NCBI RefSeq assembly: GCF_003671715.1
Contig: NZ_RAIF01000031.1
Location: 260,651 to 314,268, forward strand
Direction of reading: 5' to 3'
DNA from: Streptomyces sp. E2N166
GTDB lineage: Bacteria > Actinomycetota > Actinomycetes > Streptomycetales > Streptomycetaceae
DNA length: 53,618 bases
Shown: in pieces, positions 45,945 to 53,618 of the stretch
How the letters are laid out: every line of letters starts with the position of its first letter
Numbering within the stretch: position 1 is the first letter of the stretch
The notes under the pieces: generated by a model
The model's input: the letters and a program-made list of their open reading frames with translations, nothing else
Databases searched by the model: none
What the model was told of the DNA's origin: nothing
Position numbers and translations under genes: made by a program

Positions 45945-48376
45945 GAAGTGGACCGCGAAGGAGCCCTCGCCGGGCCCCCCGACGGAGAACCTCCGCCCTC
46001 CTGGCGGTGTCCGCCCTCACCGGCGGCCTCCTCCTCACCGCGCCGCAGCCCGCCTCCGCCGCCAACCTGATCAGCAACCCCGGCTTCGAGACCGCCGGCA
46101 CCGGCGACATGCCGTACTGCTGGTCGAAGTCCGGCTGGGGCGACAACGACTTCACCTTCGAGACGGTCGCCGACGCCCATTCCGGCACCAGGGCCATGAA
46201 GGTCGAGCTGACCCGCCGGGCCGACGGCGACCGCAAGGCCCTGATCACCGAGTCCACCGAGTGCGCGCCGGTGGTGACGGAGGGCAAGCAGTACGACCTG
46301 TCCCTCTGGTACAAGTCGACGACTCCGGACACCTCGCTCACGCTCTTCCGGCACGACCCCGCCGCCGGCTGGCAGTACTGGACCGACCTCAAGACGCTCG
46401 ACATGGCGGCCGACTGGACACAGGCGAGCGTGCGCACCCCCGAGGTCCCGGCCGGCACCGACCGGATCAGCTGGGGCGTCTCCGTCTACGGCACCGGCTC
46501 GGCGACCACCGACGACTACACGATGGAGCAGGTCGCCGACCCGGTCCCGGACCCGGAGTGCACGGGCACCGCCGAGGAGTGCGCGAACGGCCGCTGGGAC
46601 GTGCTGCCCACCCAGAACCCGGTCCGCTCCATGCACTCCGTCGTCCTCCACAACGGAAAGGTGCTGCTGATCGCGGGTTCCGGCAACGACCCCGAGATGT
46701 TCGAGGCGGGCACCTTCACGTCGGCCGTCTACGACCCGGGAACCGGCGAGTACAAGACGATCCCGACGCCCAAGGACATGTTCTGCGCCGGGCACGTCCA
46801 GCTCAAGGACGGCCGTGTCCTCGTCATGAGCGGCAACAAGGGCTATCCGTCGGCGGACGGCACGATCGGCTACCAGGGCTACAAGGACTCGTACATCTTC
46901 GACCCGGAGACCGAGACCTACGTCAAGACCAACGACATGAACGACGGCCACTGGTACCCGTCGGCGACGATCCTCGGCAACGGCGACGTCATCTCCTTCG
47001 GCGGCCTGCGCGAGGACTCCACCGGGTCGGTGACGGCCGACCTGTGGTCCGACGAGCAGCAGAAGTGGCTGCCGACCTGGCAGGTCAACCAGACCTGGTC
47101 CTACTGGGGCCTGTACCCGTCGATGATCCTCATGCAGGACGGGCGGCTGTTCTACTCCGGCAGCCACGTCTTCGGCAACAACATCCCGGGCACCGGCTCG
47201 GCGATCTACGACTACGACGCCAACAGCATCACCCAGGTGCCGGGCCTCCAGGACAAGGACGAACGCGATCAGTCCGCCAGTGTGCTGCTGCCCCCGGCGC
47301 AGGACCAGAAGGTGCTGACCATCGGCGGCGGCAACATCGACTCCAACCCGGACGCCAACCGGCTGACCGACATCATCGACCTCAAGCAGCCCAACCCGGC
47401 GTACGTGGCCGGGCCCCCGCTCCCGCAGGGCACCGTCGACCTCGGCAACGGCCCGGTCCCGCAGACCGGCGACCAGGGCAAGATGTACGTCTCCACCGTC
47501 CTGCTGCCCGACGGCACGGTGCTGGAGACCGGCGGCGCCCTGCACAACCGGGCCAACCCGGTCTTCGAGACGTCGATCTTCGACCCGGAGACGGAGACCT
47601 TCGACCCGGTGGCCGTGGACCCGGAGGCGCGCGGCTACCACTCCTCGGCCTTCCTGCTGCCCGACGGGCGCGTGATGACGACCGGCGACAACCCGGGCAA
47701 CGGCTCCTGGAACCACGACGTGTCGATCTACACCCCGCCCTACCTGCTCAGGGGCGAGCGTCCGGCGATCACCTCGGTCATCGACACCGAGTGGAACTAC
47801 GGCGACACCCAGCGGATCACCGTCGACCGGCCCATCGCCAAGGCGGAGCTGATCCGCCCGGCCGCCGTGACGCACTCCTCGGACCCGAACCAGCGGTTCG
47901 TGGACCTGCCGCTGTCGGTGGACGGCGACAACGTCGACCTGAACGTGACGAGCAACCCGAACCTGGCCCCGCCCGGCTGGTACATGCTCTTCGCGGTCGA
48001 CGCCAACGGCGTGCCGTCGGTGGCGAAGTGGGTGCACCTCGACGGCCCGCAGGCGCTCAGCACCAAGGACGCCTCCGCGCACGTCCACTCCTTCGCCGAC
48101 GCCCCCTCCGGCAAGGTCGCGGGCCCCGGCAAGAAGCGCGAGTCGCACCCGGTCGGCCCCACCGTCTCCGGCTGCGACCGGCACTACGGCTCCGCCAACG
48201 TCTGCGTGCCGACCGCCTTCCCGGACGAGGTGAGGAAGACGACGGCCGAACGCTGCGACTGGCTGGAGCGCAACGACTACGGCCGCCTGGAGGTCAACGG
48301 CCAGGACGACCCGCTGCGCCTGGACCCGGACGGGGACGGCACCGCCTGCGGCAAGGGGGACGTCAGGCGCCGCTGA
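45941..48376 (+). CDS. Secreted copper-radical oxidase (GlxA/galactose-oxidase type) with CBM-like and Excalibur-like domains
   Basis: An 811-residue extracellular oxidase, expected to turn a primary alcohol or aldehyde on a sugar into aldehyde or acid plus peroxide. A signal peptide (about 1-41, S-A-S-A-A) with Arg-rich start comes first, then a CBM4/9-like domain (N-P-G-F-E-T, about 45-200). The Kelch/galactose-oxidase core holds the expected ligands: Cys282 (M-F-C-A-G-H) to cross-link Tyr339 (H-W-Y-P-S-A), Trp338 beside it, Tyr566-His567 (R-G-Y-H-S-S-A) and His645 (V-T-H-S-S). DUF1929 is at about 590-690. The end has an Excalibur-like D-P-D-G-D-G-T-A-C. ATG 45941 has AAGGAG and overlaps the preceding stop. 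Confidence 0.92.
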   Translation: MRSGPRRSPRRAPRRRTSALLAVSALTGGLLLTAPQPASAANLISNPGFETAGTGDMPYCWSKSGWGDNDFTFETVADAHSGTRAMKVELTRRADGDRKALITESTECAPVVTEGKQYDLSLWYKSTTPDTSLTLFRHDPAAGWQYWTDLKTLDMAADWTQASVRTPEVPAGTDRISWGVSVYGTGSATTDDYTMEQVADPVPDPECTGTAEECANGRWDVLPTQNPVRSMHSVVLHNGKVLLIAGSGNDPEMFEAGTFTSAVYDPGTGEYKTIPTPKDMFCAGHVQLKDGRVLVMSGNKGYPSADGTIGYQGYKDSYIFDPETETYVKTNDMNDGHWYPSATILGNGDVISFGGLREDSTGSVTADLWSDEQQKWLPTWQVNQTWSYWGLYPSMILMQDGRLFYSGSHVFGNNIPGTGSAIYDYDANSITQVPGLQDKDERDQSASVLLPPAQDQKVLTIGGGNIDSNPDANRLTDIIDLKQPNPAYVAGPPLPQGTVDLGNGPVPQTGDQGKMYVSTVLLPDGTVLETGGALHNRANPVFETSIFDPETETFDPVAVDPEARGYHSSAFLLPDGRVMTTGDNPGNGSWNHDVSIYTPPYLLRGERPAITSVIDTEWNYGDTQRITVDRPIAKAELIRPAAVTHSSDPNQRFVDLPLSVDGDNVDLNVTSNPNLAPPGWYMLFAVDANGVPSVAKWVHLDGPQALSTKDASAHVHSFADAPSGKVAGPGKKRESHPVGPTVSGCDRHYGSANVCVPTAFPDEVRKTTAERCDWLERNDYGRLEVNGQDDPLRLDPDGDGTACGKGDVRRR

Positions 48377-48734
48377 GGATCAGGGCGCCCAGCGTGAGCT
48401 GGGCACCCCACTGCAGGACGACGGCCCAGCACCTGGCGGCCGGCCACCGGGTGCGGGGCCAGGCCAGCGCCAGTACGCCCAGTCCGGCCGCCGCCCAGAA
48501 ACAGGCCCACAGCGCCGCGCCCGGCACGGTGGGGCACCGCTCGCCGTACATCAGACAGTCGGCGCCGCTTTCGGAGGCGAGCACGGCGAGCCACGCGACG
48601 AGGACGGTCGGCAGGAGCAGGACCAGCCCGGCCACGGAGCACACGGTCAGGGCGCGGGCGGGAGACCGCGGTCCGGTGGCGGGCCAGGGCGCGGGGGCGG
48701 TCCGCGCCGCGGAGCGTGGTGACGGGGAACTCAT
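48363..48734 (-). CDS. Small three-helix membrane protein
   Basis: A 123-residue hypothetical membrane protein with three hydrophobic segments (about 30-53, V-C-S-V-A-G-L-V-L-L-L-P-T; 70-92; 97-121). Two cysteines (D-C-L-M-Y-G-E-R-C-P) lie in the loop after the first helix. ATG 48734 is used; ATG 48743 is in frame nine bases earlier. Its stop overlaps the end of the oxidase gene by 14 bases on the opposite strand, so the two genes converge with no terminator between. Role unknown. Confidence 0.65.
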   Translation of the reverse strand: MSSPSPRSAARTAPAPWPATGPRSPARALTVCSVAGLVLLLPTVLVAWLAVLASESGADCLMYGERCPTVPGAALWACFWAAAGLGVLALAWPRTRWPAARCWAVVLQWGAQLTLGALILSGA

Positions 48735-48796
48735 ACCGCCCATCCCACCGCGCCGGCCGCCCCGGGGGGACCGGCGCGGATACTCAACCGCCGTAC

Positions 48797-49528
48797 TCAA
48801 CCACCCTGAGTACCCCGGCGCACCGCCGCGTCCACGATGGCCTCCAACTGCTCGTGGTGCGCGCCCTTCCAGTACGCGCGCCCGCACGCGCGACACTGCG
48901 CGAAGGCGTCGTACGACCGCTCGGTACCGCCCTTGAGCTGGTCGGCCACCTCCTCCTTGGTGGCCTGTCCCAGCAGTCCGTTGCAGGCGGTGCATCTGGT
49001 CCACGGGCGCAGCTCGGGCCGGAACCGGTCCAGGACCTCCTGGAGCTGCTCGTCGGGGCGGGTGCTGTAGACGTAGGCGCCGGCCCACAGTTCGCGGCGG
49101 CGCAGCAGGCCGCGGTCGCGGCTGAGCATGACCCGCTTCTCGGCCGCCGACAGGGCGGCGAGCGCCGGGTCGCCGAGGTCCGTCGACTCGTACGCCGTGT
49201 CCACGCCGAGCAGCCGCAGCCGGCGGGCGAGGGTGCCGAGGTGCACGTCGAGCAGGAAGCGCAGGGGAGCGCCCGGGACCCGCTGGGGACGTTCCACGGG
49301 CCGTACGCTCACCGACTCGCCGCCCCTGGGGACGTGTCCGGGCGGCACCTCGCGGCCGTCCACGAGGAGCGTGCCGACCTCGGTCAGCGGGACGCCGAGG
49401 GACTCGACGACATGGCCGAGCGTGGAGACGCCGTCGGTGGCCGCGCGGGCGGCGCCGGTGGGACGGGCGCGCGGCACGAACAGGTGCAGCTCGGGGGCGA
49501 ACTCGACGTGGATCTCGGGACCGTTCAC
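48797..49528 (-). CDS. Mut7-C RNase domain protein with ubiquitin-like N-terminus
   Basis: A 243-residue protein. Residues ~1-85 resemble the MoaD/ThiS-like beta-grasp domain seen with Mut7-C proteins (V-G-T-L-L-V-D-G-R-E-V). Residues ~90-235 form the PIN-fold Mut7-C RNase, with acidic residues in F-L-L-D-V-H-L-G-T-L-A-R-R-L-R-L-L-G-V-D and M-L-S-R-D-R-G-L-L-R-R, and a zinc ribbon C-T-A-C ... C-R-A-C-G-R-A-Y-W-K-G. GTG 49528 has no good binding site, but CATCCT lies six bases upstream. Probably an RNase; target unknown. Confidence 0.9.
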   Translation of the reverse strand: MNGPEIHVEFAPELHLFVPRARPTGAARAATDGVSTLGHVVESLGVPLTEVGTLLVDGREVPPGHVPRGGESVSVRPVERPQRVPGAPLRFLLDVHLGTLARRLRLLGVDTAYESTDLGDPALAALSAAEKRVMLSRDRGLLRRRELWAGAYVYSTRPDEQLQEVLDRFRPELRPWTRCTACNGLLGQATKEEVADQLKGGTERSYDAFAQCRACGRAYWKGAHHEQLEAIVDAAVRRGTQGG

Positions 49529-49561
49529 CCGGTCAGGATGCCATGGGGCAGGGGCGTGGCC

Positions 49562-50206
49562 TCAGCTTTTTCCGGCAGTCGGCAGACCGTGCTCAAGGAC
49601 GTCCAGAGCGCGTTCGACCAGGTCGGCCAGGTTCTCCTCGTGGTCGTGCTCGGCCCAGTACCGCGAGACCTCCAGCAGGCCGCCGACCAGGGACATGGAG
49701 AGGACCCGCACCTCCAGGCCCTCGGGGGCGAGGCCGGTGCGGTCGGCGATGGCGCGGCCGAGCAGGCGGCCGGTGTCCGACATGCTCGCCAGCATCCGCG
49801 AGCGCACCGCCGGCACCTCCGCCAGCAGCCGTGCCCTCAGCCGGGTCAGCTCGGCTTCCTCGCCGGCGCCGTGTTCGACGGCCTTGCGCACGACGTGCCG
49901 CAGGGAGGCCGGCCACGGCTCGTCGGCGGGCCGGGCGGCCAGCTCCGCCGCCATGACCGGGTCGTACTCGTCCGTGAGGACGATGTCCTCCTTGGCCGGG
50001 AAGTAGCGGAAGAGAGTCGACGGCGACACTTCGGCGCGGTCGGCGATCTGCTCCGTCGTCGTCGCTTCGTACCCCTGCTCCCGGATCAGCGCGTAGGCCG
50101 CGGCACGGATGGCCTCGCGGGTCCTGGTCTTCTTCCGCTCCCGCAGACCGGGCGACCGGGGGCCGTCGGCGGGGGAGCGGGGAGAGCGGGAGCGTGCGGC
50201 CGTCAT
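49562..50206 (-). CDS. TetR-family regulator
   Basis: A 214-residue repressor with a clear helix-turn-helix near 20-65 (R-E-R-K-K-T-R-T-R-E-A-I-R-A-A-A then Q-I-A-D-R-A-E-V-S-P-S-T-L-F-R-Y-F). The C-terminal domain has the pattern of MftR/SACE-like TetR proteins (A-E-H-D-H-E-E-N). ATG 50206 is preferred because GACAAT lies six bases upstream; ATG 50224 is in frame and possible. It lies between the Mut7-C gene and hemolysin III, all on the minus strand, but with separate promoters. Ligand and target unknown. Confidence 0.88.
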   Translation of the reverse strand: MTAARSRSPRSPADGPRSPGLRERKKTRTREAIRAAAYALIREQGYEATTTEQIADRAEVSPSTLFRYFPAKEDIVLTDEYDPVMAAELAARPADEPWPASLRHVVRKAVEHGAGEEAELTRLRARLLAEVPAVRSRMLASMSDTGRLLGRAIADRTGLAPEGLEVRVLSMSLVGGLLEVSRYWAEHDHEENLADLVERALDVLEHGLPTAGKS

Positions 50207-50324
50207 GGGGTCATTGTCGGCCATGGGGCGGCGCCAAGCCGCCGGGTGACGCACCAGCCCCCGCTCACCTGCGCCGATGAGGCGCCGTCCCTTTCCCGCG
50301 GCCTCATCCGCCGGACAGGCCCTA

Positions 50325-51029
50325 CTAGTACGCGACCAGCGAGATCCCCACGTAGTGCGCGACGAAGGCCGCCAGCGTGAAGGAGTGGAAGACCTCGTGG
50401 AAGCCGAACCAGCGCGGTGACGGGTTGGGGCGCTTGAGGCCGTAGATCACGCCGCCCGCGCTGTAGAGCAGGCCGCCCGTGATCACCAGGACGAGTACGG
50501 CGACGCCGCCGGCCCGCATGAACTCGGGGAGGTAGAACACGGCCGCCCAGCCCATGGCGAGGTAGCAGGGGGTGTAGAGCCAGCGCGGGGCGCCGACCCA
50601 GAAGACGCGGAAGAGTATGCCCGCCGCCGCGGCGGCCCAGATGCCCCACAGCAGCCACTGGCCCTCGGAATCCGGCAGCAGGAGCATCGTGAGCGGGGTG
50701 TAGGTGCCCGCGATGATCAGGAAGATGTTGGCGTGGTCGAGACGGCGCAGTACGCCGTCCATCCGCGGGCTCCAGTCGCCCCGGTGGTAGAGCGCGCTGA
50801 CGCCGAACAGCAGGCAGGCCGTCAGGACGTAGATCCCGCAGGCGACGCGTGCTTCGGTCGACTCGGCGAGGGCGGTGAGCACCAGACCCGCGACGAGGAC
50901 GGCCGGAAACATGCCGAGGTGCAGCCAGCCGCGCAGCTTCGGCTTGACCGGATGCGGCAGGGAGAGCGCCACGGGACCGCGGCCGTCGGCGGGCGAGTCC
51001 CTGGGGGCGTCGGAGGCGGACGCAGTCAT
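50325..51029 (-). CDS. Hemolysin III / PAQR-family membrane protein
   Basis: A 234-residue protein with seven membrane helices and the family's metal-site residues: S-A-L-Y-H-R-G-D-W, D-H-A-N-I-F-L-I-I-A-G-T-Y-T-P and, near the end, F-H-E-V-F-H-S-F-T. Eukaryotic relatives are adiponectin and progestin receptors with ceramidase-like activity; the bacterial role is not settled. ATG 51029 lies six bases after TACGAT, so it is probably leaderless. The palindrome at 51052-51062 lies in its promoter. A true haemolytic function is not implied. Confidence 0.92.
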   Translation of the reverse strand: MTASASDAPRDSPADGRGPVALSLPHPVKPKLRGWLHLGMFPAVLVAGLVLTALAESTEARVACGIYVLTACLLFGVSALYHRGDWSPRMDGVLRRLDHANIFLIIAGTYTPLTMLLLPDSEGQWLLWGIWAAAAAGILFRVFWVGAPRWLYTPCYLAMGWAAVFYLPEFMRAGGVAVLVLVITGGLLYSAGGVIYGLKRPNPSPRWFGFHEVFHSFTLAAFVAHYVGISLVAY

Positions 51030-51041
51030 GGGGGCATCGTA
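51030..51041 (-). promoter_or_regulatory. Leaderless -10 element of the hemolysin III gene
   Basis: On the minus strand TACGAT (51041-51036) fits TANNNT perfectly and is followed by six bases and ATG 51029. Confidence 0.5.
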
Positions 51042-51051
51042 CCTACGGGAC

Positions 51052-51062
51052 CGTAAGTTACG
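51052..51062. promoter_or_regulatory. Palindrome upstream of hemolysin III
   Basis: CGTAAGTTACG is a perfect 11-base palindrome in the -35/spacer region of the hemolysin III promoter, an operator candidate. Confidence 0.45.
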
Positions 51063-51159
51063 CATCAGTACGGACGGGCCTGGGCGGTGAGTGGTCATCG
51101 TCTCACGGGGGTACCCGGCCGCACACCCCCGTAAATCCCCGATATGGGCACGTGGCGAT

Positions 51160-51249
51160 CCTCACGCCGCTCAGGTGTGAGGCCCTCTGGACAGATGGGC
51201 GCTCACGTCGGATGATCAAATGAGTGCGGTCGACACCGGATGAGCGCCC
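51160..51249 (+). promoter_or_regulatory. Two hairpins upstream of PEPCK
   Basis: CCTCAC (51160-51165) pairs with GTGAGG (51177-51182). GGGCGCTCA (51197-51205) pairs perfectly with TGAGCGCCC (51241-51249) across 35 bases. Both lie before GTG 51327 and may be leader structures or protein sites. Confidence 0.5.
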
Positions 51250-51326
51250 GAGAGGTCAACGTCACGCATCCGGGTCGCAGCCCCCACGGGGCCTCCAAAC
51301 AAAAAACCCCTCATTTAGGAGCAATC

Positions 51327-53156
51327 GTGGCGCGCGACATCGCTGCTCCCCCCGTCCCCACCAACCACCAGGAGCTGATCTCGTGGGTGAACGAGATCGC
51401 CGAACTGACCCAGCCGGACGAAGTGGTCTGGTGCGACGGATCCGAGGCCGAGTACGAGCGCCTGTGCGGGGAGCTCGTCGAGAAGGGCACCTTCCGCAGG
51501 CTCGACCCGATCAAGCGCCCCAACTCGTACTACGCGGCCTCCGACCCCTCCGACGTCGCGCGCGTCGAGGACCGGACCTTCATCTGCTCCGCCGAGGAGG
51601 AGGACGCCGGCCCGACCAACCACTGGAAGGACCCCGCCGAGATGCGGGAGATCTTCACCGGTGAAAAAGGTGAGGGCGGCCTGTTCCGCGGCTCCATGCG
51701 CGGCCGGACCATGTACGTCGTGCCCTTCTGCATGGGCCCGCTCGGCTCCCCGCTCTCCGCGCTGGGCGTCGAGATCACCGACTCCGCGTACGTCGCCGTC
51801 TCCATGCGCACCATGACCCGCATGGGACAGCCGGTCCTGGACGAGCTGGGCGACGACGGCTTCTTCGTCAAAGCCGTGCACACCCTCGGCGCCCCGCTGG
51901 AGCAGGGCCAGGAGGACGTTCCGTGGCCGTGCAACAGCACCAAGTACATCTCGCACTTCCCCGAGGACCGCGAGATCTGGTCCTACGGCTCCGGCTACGG
52001 CGGCAACGCCCTGCTCGGCAAGAAGTGCTACGCCCTGCGCATCGCCTCCGTCATGGCCCGCGACGAGGGCTGGCTCGCCGAGCACATGCTCGTGCTGAAG
52101 CTGACCCCGCCCACCGGCGAGCCCAAGTACGTCGCCGCCGCCTTCCCGTCGGCCTGCGGCAAGACCAACCTCGCCATGCTGGAGCCCACGATCTCCGGCT
52201 GGACCGTGGAGACCATCGGCGACGACATCGCCTGGATGCGCTTCGGCGAGGACGGCCGCCTGTACGCCATCAACCCCGAGGCCGGTTTCTTCGGCGTCGC
52301 GCCCGGCACCGGTGAGCACACCAACGCCAACGCGATGAAGACCCTGTGGGGCAACTCCGTCTTCACCAACGTCGCCCTCACCGACGACGGCGACGTGTGG
52401 TGGGAGGGCATGACCGAGGAGACGCCCGCCCACCTGACGGACTGGAAGGGCAACGACTGGACCCCCGAGTCCGGCACCCCGGCCGCGCACCCCAACGCCC
52501 GCTTCACCACGCCCGCCGCGCAGTGCCCGATCATCGCGCCGGAGTGGGAGGACCCCAAGGGCGTGCCGATCTCGGCGATCCTCTTCGGTGGCCGCCGGGC
52601 GACCGCCGTCCCCCTCGTCACCGAGTCCTTCGACTGGAACCACGGCGTCTTCCTCGGCGCCAACGTGGCCTCCGAGAAGACCGCCGCCGCCGAGGGCAAG
52701 GTCGGCGAGCTGCGCCGCGACCCCTTCGCCATGCTGCCGTTCTGCGGCTACAACATGGGCGACTACATGGGTCACTGGGTCGACGTGGCCAAGGACAAGG
52801 ACCAGTCCAAGCTGCCCAAGATCTACTACGTCAACTGGTTCCGCAAGGACGACGAGGGCAGGTTCGTCTGGCCGGGCTTCGGTGAGAACGGCCGCGTCCT
52901 GAAGTGGATCGTGGAGCGCCTGGAGGGCAAGGCGGACGGAGTCGAGACCCCGATCGGCGTGCTGCCGACCAAGGAGTCCCTCGACACCGACGGCCTCGAC
53001 CTCGCCGACACCGACCTGGAGTTCCTGCTCAGCGTCGACAAGGAGGTGTGGCGCGAGGAGGCGGCGCTCGTCCCCGAGCACCTCAACACCTTCGGCGACC
53101 ACACGCCCGCCGAGCTGTGGGACCAGTACCGGGCGCTGGTGCAGCGCCTGGGCTGA
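51327..53156 (+). CDS. pckG: Phosphoenolpyruvate carboxykinase (GTP)
   Basis: Converts oxaloacetate and GTP to phosphoenolpyruvate, CO2 and GDP, the main gluconeogenic entry in actinobacteria. The 609-residue enzyme is of the GTP class: P-loop [10 protein letters not shown] with the hyper-reactive Cys277, metal ligand region near [18 protein letters not shown]-like substrate motifs, [10 protein letters not shown] and the guanine-binding N-W-F-R-K. GTG 51327 follows AGGAG (51317-51321) by five bases. Hairpins precede it and a strong terminator follows. Confidence 0.97.
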   Translation: MARDIAAPPVPTNHQELISWVNEIAELTQPDEVVWCDGSEAEYERLCGELVEKGTFRRLDPIKRPNSYYAASDPSDVARVEDRTFICSAEEEDAGPTNHWKDPAEMREIFTGEKGEGGLFRGSMRGRTMYVVPFCMGPLGSPLSALGVEITDSAYVAVSMRTMTRMGQPVLDELGDDGFFVKAVHTLGAPLEQGQEDVPWPCNSTKYISHFPEDREIWSYGSGYGGNALLGKKCYALRIASVMARDEGWLAEHMLVLKLTPPTGEPKYVAAAFPSACGKTNLAMLEPTISGWTVETIGDDIAWMRFGEDGRLYAINPEAGFFGVAPGTGEHTNANAMKTLWGNSVFTNVALTDDGDVWWEGMTEETPAHLTDWKGNDWTPESGTPAAHPNARFTTPAAQCPIIAPEWEDPKGVPISAILFGGRRATAVPLVTESFDWNHGVFLGANVASEKTAAAEGKVGELRRDPFAMLPFCGYNMGDYMGHWVDVAKDKDQSKLPKIYYVNWFRKDDEGRFVWPGFGENGRVLKWIVERLEGKADGVETPIGVLPTKESLDTDGLDLADTDLEFLLSVDKEVWREEAALVPEHLNTFGDHTPAELWDQYRALVQRLG

Positions 53157-53288
53157 CCGTCCCGCCCCAGCTCCGCGTCCGGTCCGACTAGCCCTGACCC
53201 GCGAAGTCGTCACGAAGGCCGGCCGCGAGGGGGTCTCCCCGCGCTCCAGTAGCTCAGCAGTACCCCGGAGCACGGGGTGGTCCCACTC

Positions 53289-53329
53289 GGGCCGGGTCCC
53301 CGCACAACGGCGTGCGGAGGACCCGGCCC
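53289..53329 (+). terminator. Long terminator after PEPCK
   Basis: GGGCCGGGTC (53289-53298) pairs with GACCCGGCCC (53320-53329), and inside it CCGCAC (53300-53305) pairs with GTGCGG (53312-53317). Confidence 0.85.
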
Positions 53330-53362
53330 TTCGGCATGTCGACGCCCCGGTGAGCACGCGCC

Positions 53363-53415
53363 TTGAAGGGGCGCGGGGAACTGCGCGATCAGCCACCCAC
53401 CACGCGCAGTCGCCC
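53363..53415. repeat. Common Streptomyces intergenic repeat
   Basis: The segment around GGGGCGCGGGGAACTGCGCG, then ATCAGCCAC and an inverted GCGCAGT, resembles a dispersed element often seen between Streptomyces genes. This is recognised from memory. The rest of 53157-53537 holds two terminators and nothing else I can identify. Confidence 0.55.
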
Positions 53416-53476
53416 GACCGCGGCCAGCCCCACGGCGCCGTCGCGATCCCGTCAAGGCCAACGCAGTGAATGGCAC

Positions 53477-53512
53477 CCGGCCCGCGCGTCGCTGCGGGTG
53501 CGCGCGGGCCGG
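53477..53512 (-). terminator. Terminator of the minus-strand gene at the window end
   Basis: CCGGCCCGCGCG (53477-53488) pairs perfectly with CGCGCGGGCCGG (53501-53512), a 12-bp stem with a 12-base loop. Confidence 0.8.
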
Positions 53513-53537
53513 GGCCGTCGGGGGGAGCCCGGAGGGC

Positions 53538-53618
53538 TCAGTGGGACGCGAACTCGCGCGGTTCGAGGGCCGCGGCGTGCGCGTCCATGCGCTCGGCGGT
53601 CAGGATGGCGACCGCCGT
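53538..53618 (-). CDS. C-terminal end of an unidentified protein
   Basis: On the minus strand the frame is open from the window edge to TGA (53540-53538), giving 26 residues: T-A-V-A-I-L-T-A-E-R-M-D-A-H then A-L-E-P-R-E-F-A-S-H. The strong hairpin just downstream supports it being a real gene end. The fragment is too short to assign. Confidence 0.55.
   Translation of the reverse strand, partial: TAVAILTAERMDAHAAALEPREFASH

Noticed and set aside
48363..49088. Longer version of the minus-strand membrane protein reaching to 49088
   Set aside because: The extension runs antisense through the Mut7-C gene region in another frame with poor codon quality; ATG 48734 begins the hydrophobic protein.
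53235..53300. tRNA-like sequence (AGTAGCTCAG near 53246)
   Set aside because: The D-arm-like string is present, but no T-arm (GGTTCRA) or acceptor stem can be formed; the region folds better as the PEPCK terminator.

Overview
The window is chromosomal DNA of a Streptomyces-type actinomycete. GC content is very high, third codon positions are strongly G/C, there are many GTG and TTG starts, and several genes appear leaderless. The gene content includes mycothiol-conjugate amidase (mca), DrrAB-type ABC exporters, GTP-dependent PEPCK, a LAXTG sortase substrate and a GAF-GGDEF cyclase. From memory the order (hutH, msrA, cystathionine gamma-synthase, threonine dehydratase, greA, mca, PEPCK) resembles the SCO4930-SCO4980 part of the S. 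coelicolor chromosome. I saw no tRNA, rRNA, CRISPR array, insertion sequence or in-frame TTA codon.

Layout. 1-5663: end of an enoyl-CoA hydratase, a GAF-GGDEF protein, hutH, a small LAXTG surface protein, an acidic hypothetical protein and an L,D-transpeptidase lipoprotein. 5664-9431: a repeat-rich intergenic stretch and a large secreted subtilisin. 9495-14437: an XRE regulator divergent from a zinc alcohol dehydrogenase, an NmrA-like SDR, and an aldo/keto reductase divergent from a TetR regulator with a twin operator between them. 14634-20511: msrA, a membrane-anchored hypothetical protein, metB, a small sigma-like protein with a one-helix membrane partner, a MarR regulator and threonine dehydratase. 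20550-24974: a DrrAB exporter whose promoter spacer is filled by a palindrome, then the greA / DUF4307 // mca / small membrane protein block also known from mycobacteria. 25101-28307: a membrane-anchored STAND NTPase with TPRs. 28504-33680: a xanthine-dehydrogenase operon xdhABC with a long leader. 33771-39363: a D-glucarate catabolic cluster (gntP, gudD, a broken dehydrogenase gene, kdgD) with a divergent LysR regulator. 39599-41641: a thioredoxin-fold DUF255 protein. 41737-48376: a four-gene, translationally coupled envelope-glycan operon ending in a secreted copper-radical oxidase. 48363-53618: a small membrane protein, a Mut7-C RNase, a TetR regulator, a hemolysin-III protein, PEPCK and the end of an unidentified gene.

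How it works together. Much of the window is housekeeping: histidine, sulfur amino-acid and threonine metabolism, gluconeogenesis, oxidative repair (MsrA) and mycothiol detoxification. Between these lie modules that look accessory. The most striking is the glycan operon. It joins a processive family-2 glycosyltransferase, an ArnT/PMT-like membrane glycosyltransferase, a polyprenyl-phosphate sugar synthase fused to GtrA, and a galactose-oxidase/GlxA-like oxidase with all metal ligands present. The start codon of its first gene sits just beyond a hairpin that holds the Shine-Dalgarno sequence in its loop. The glucarate pathway appears to have lost its last enzyme through an internal deletion.

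Limits: all assignments come from reading motifs and remembered families. No database search or folding calculation was run.
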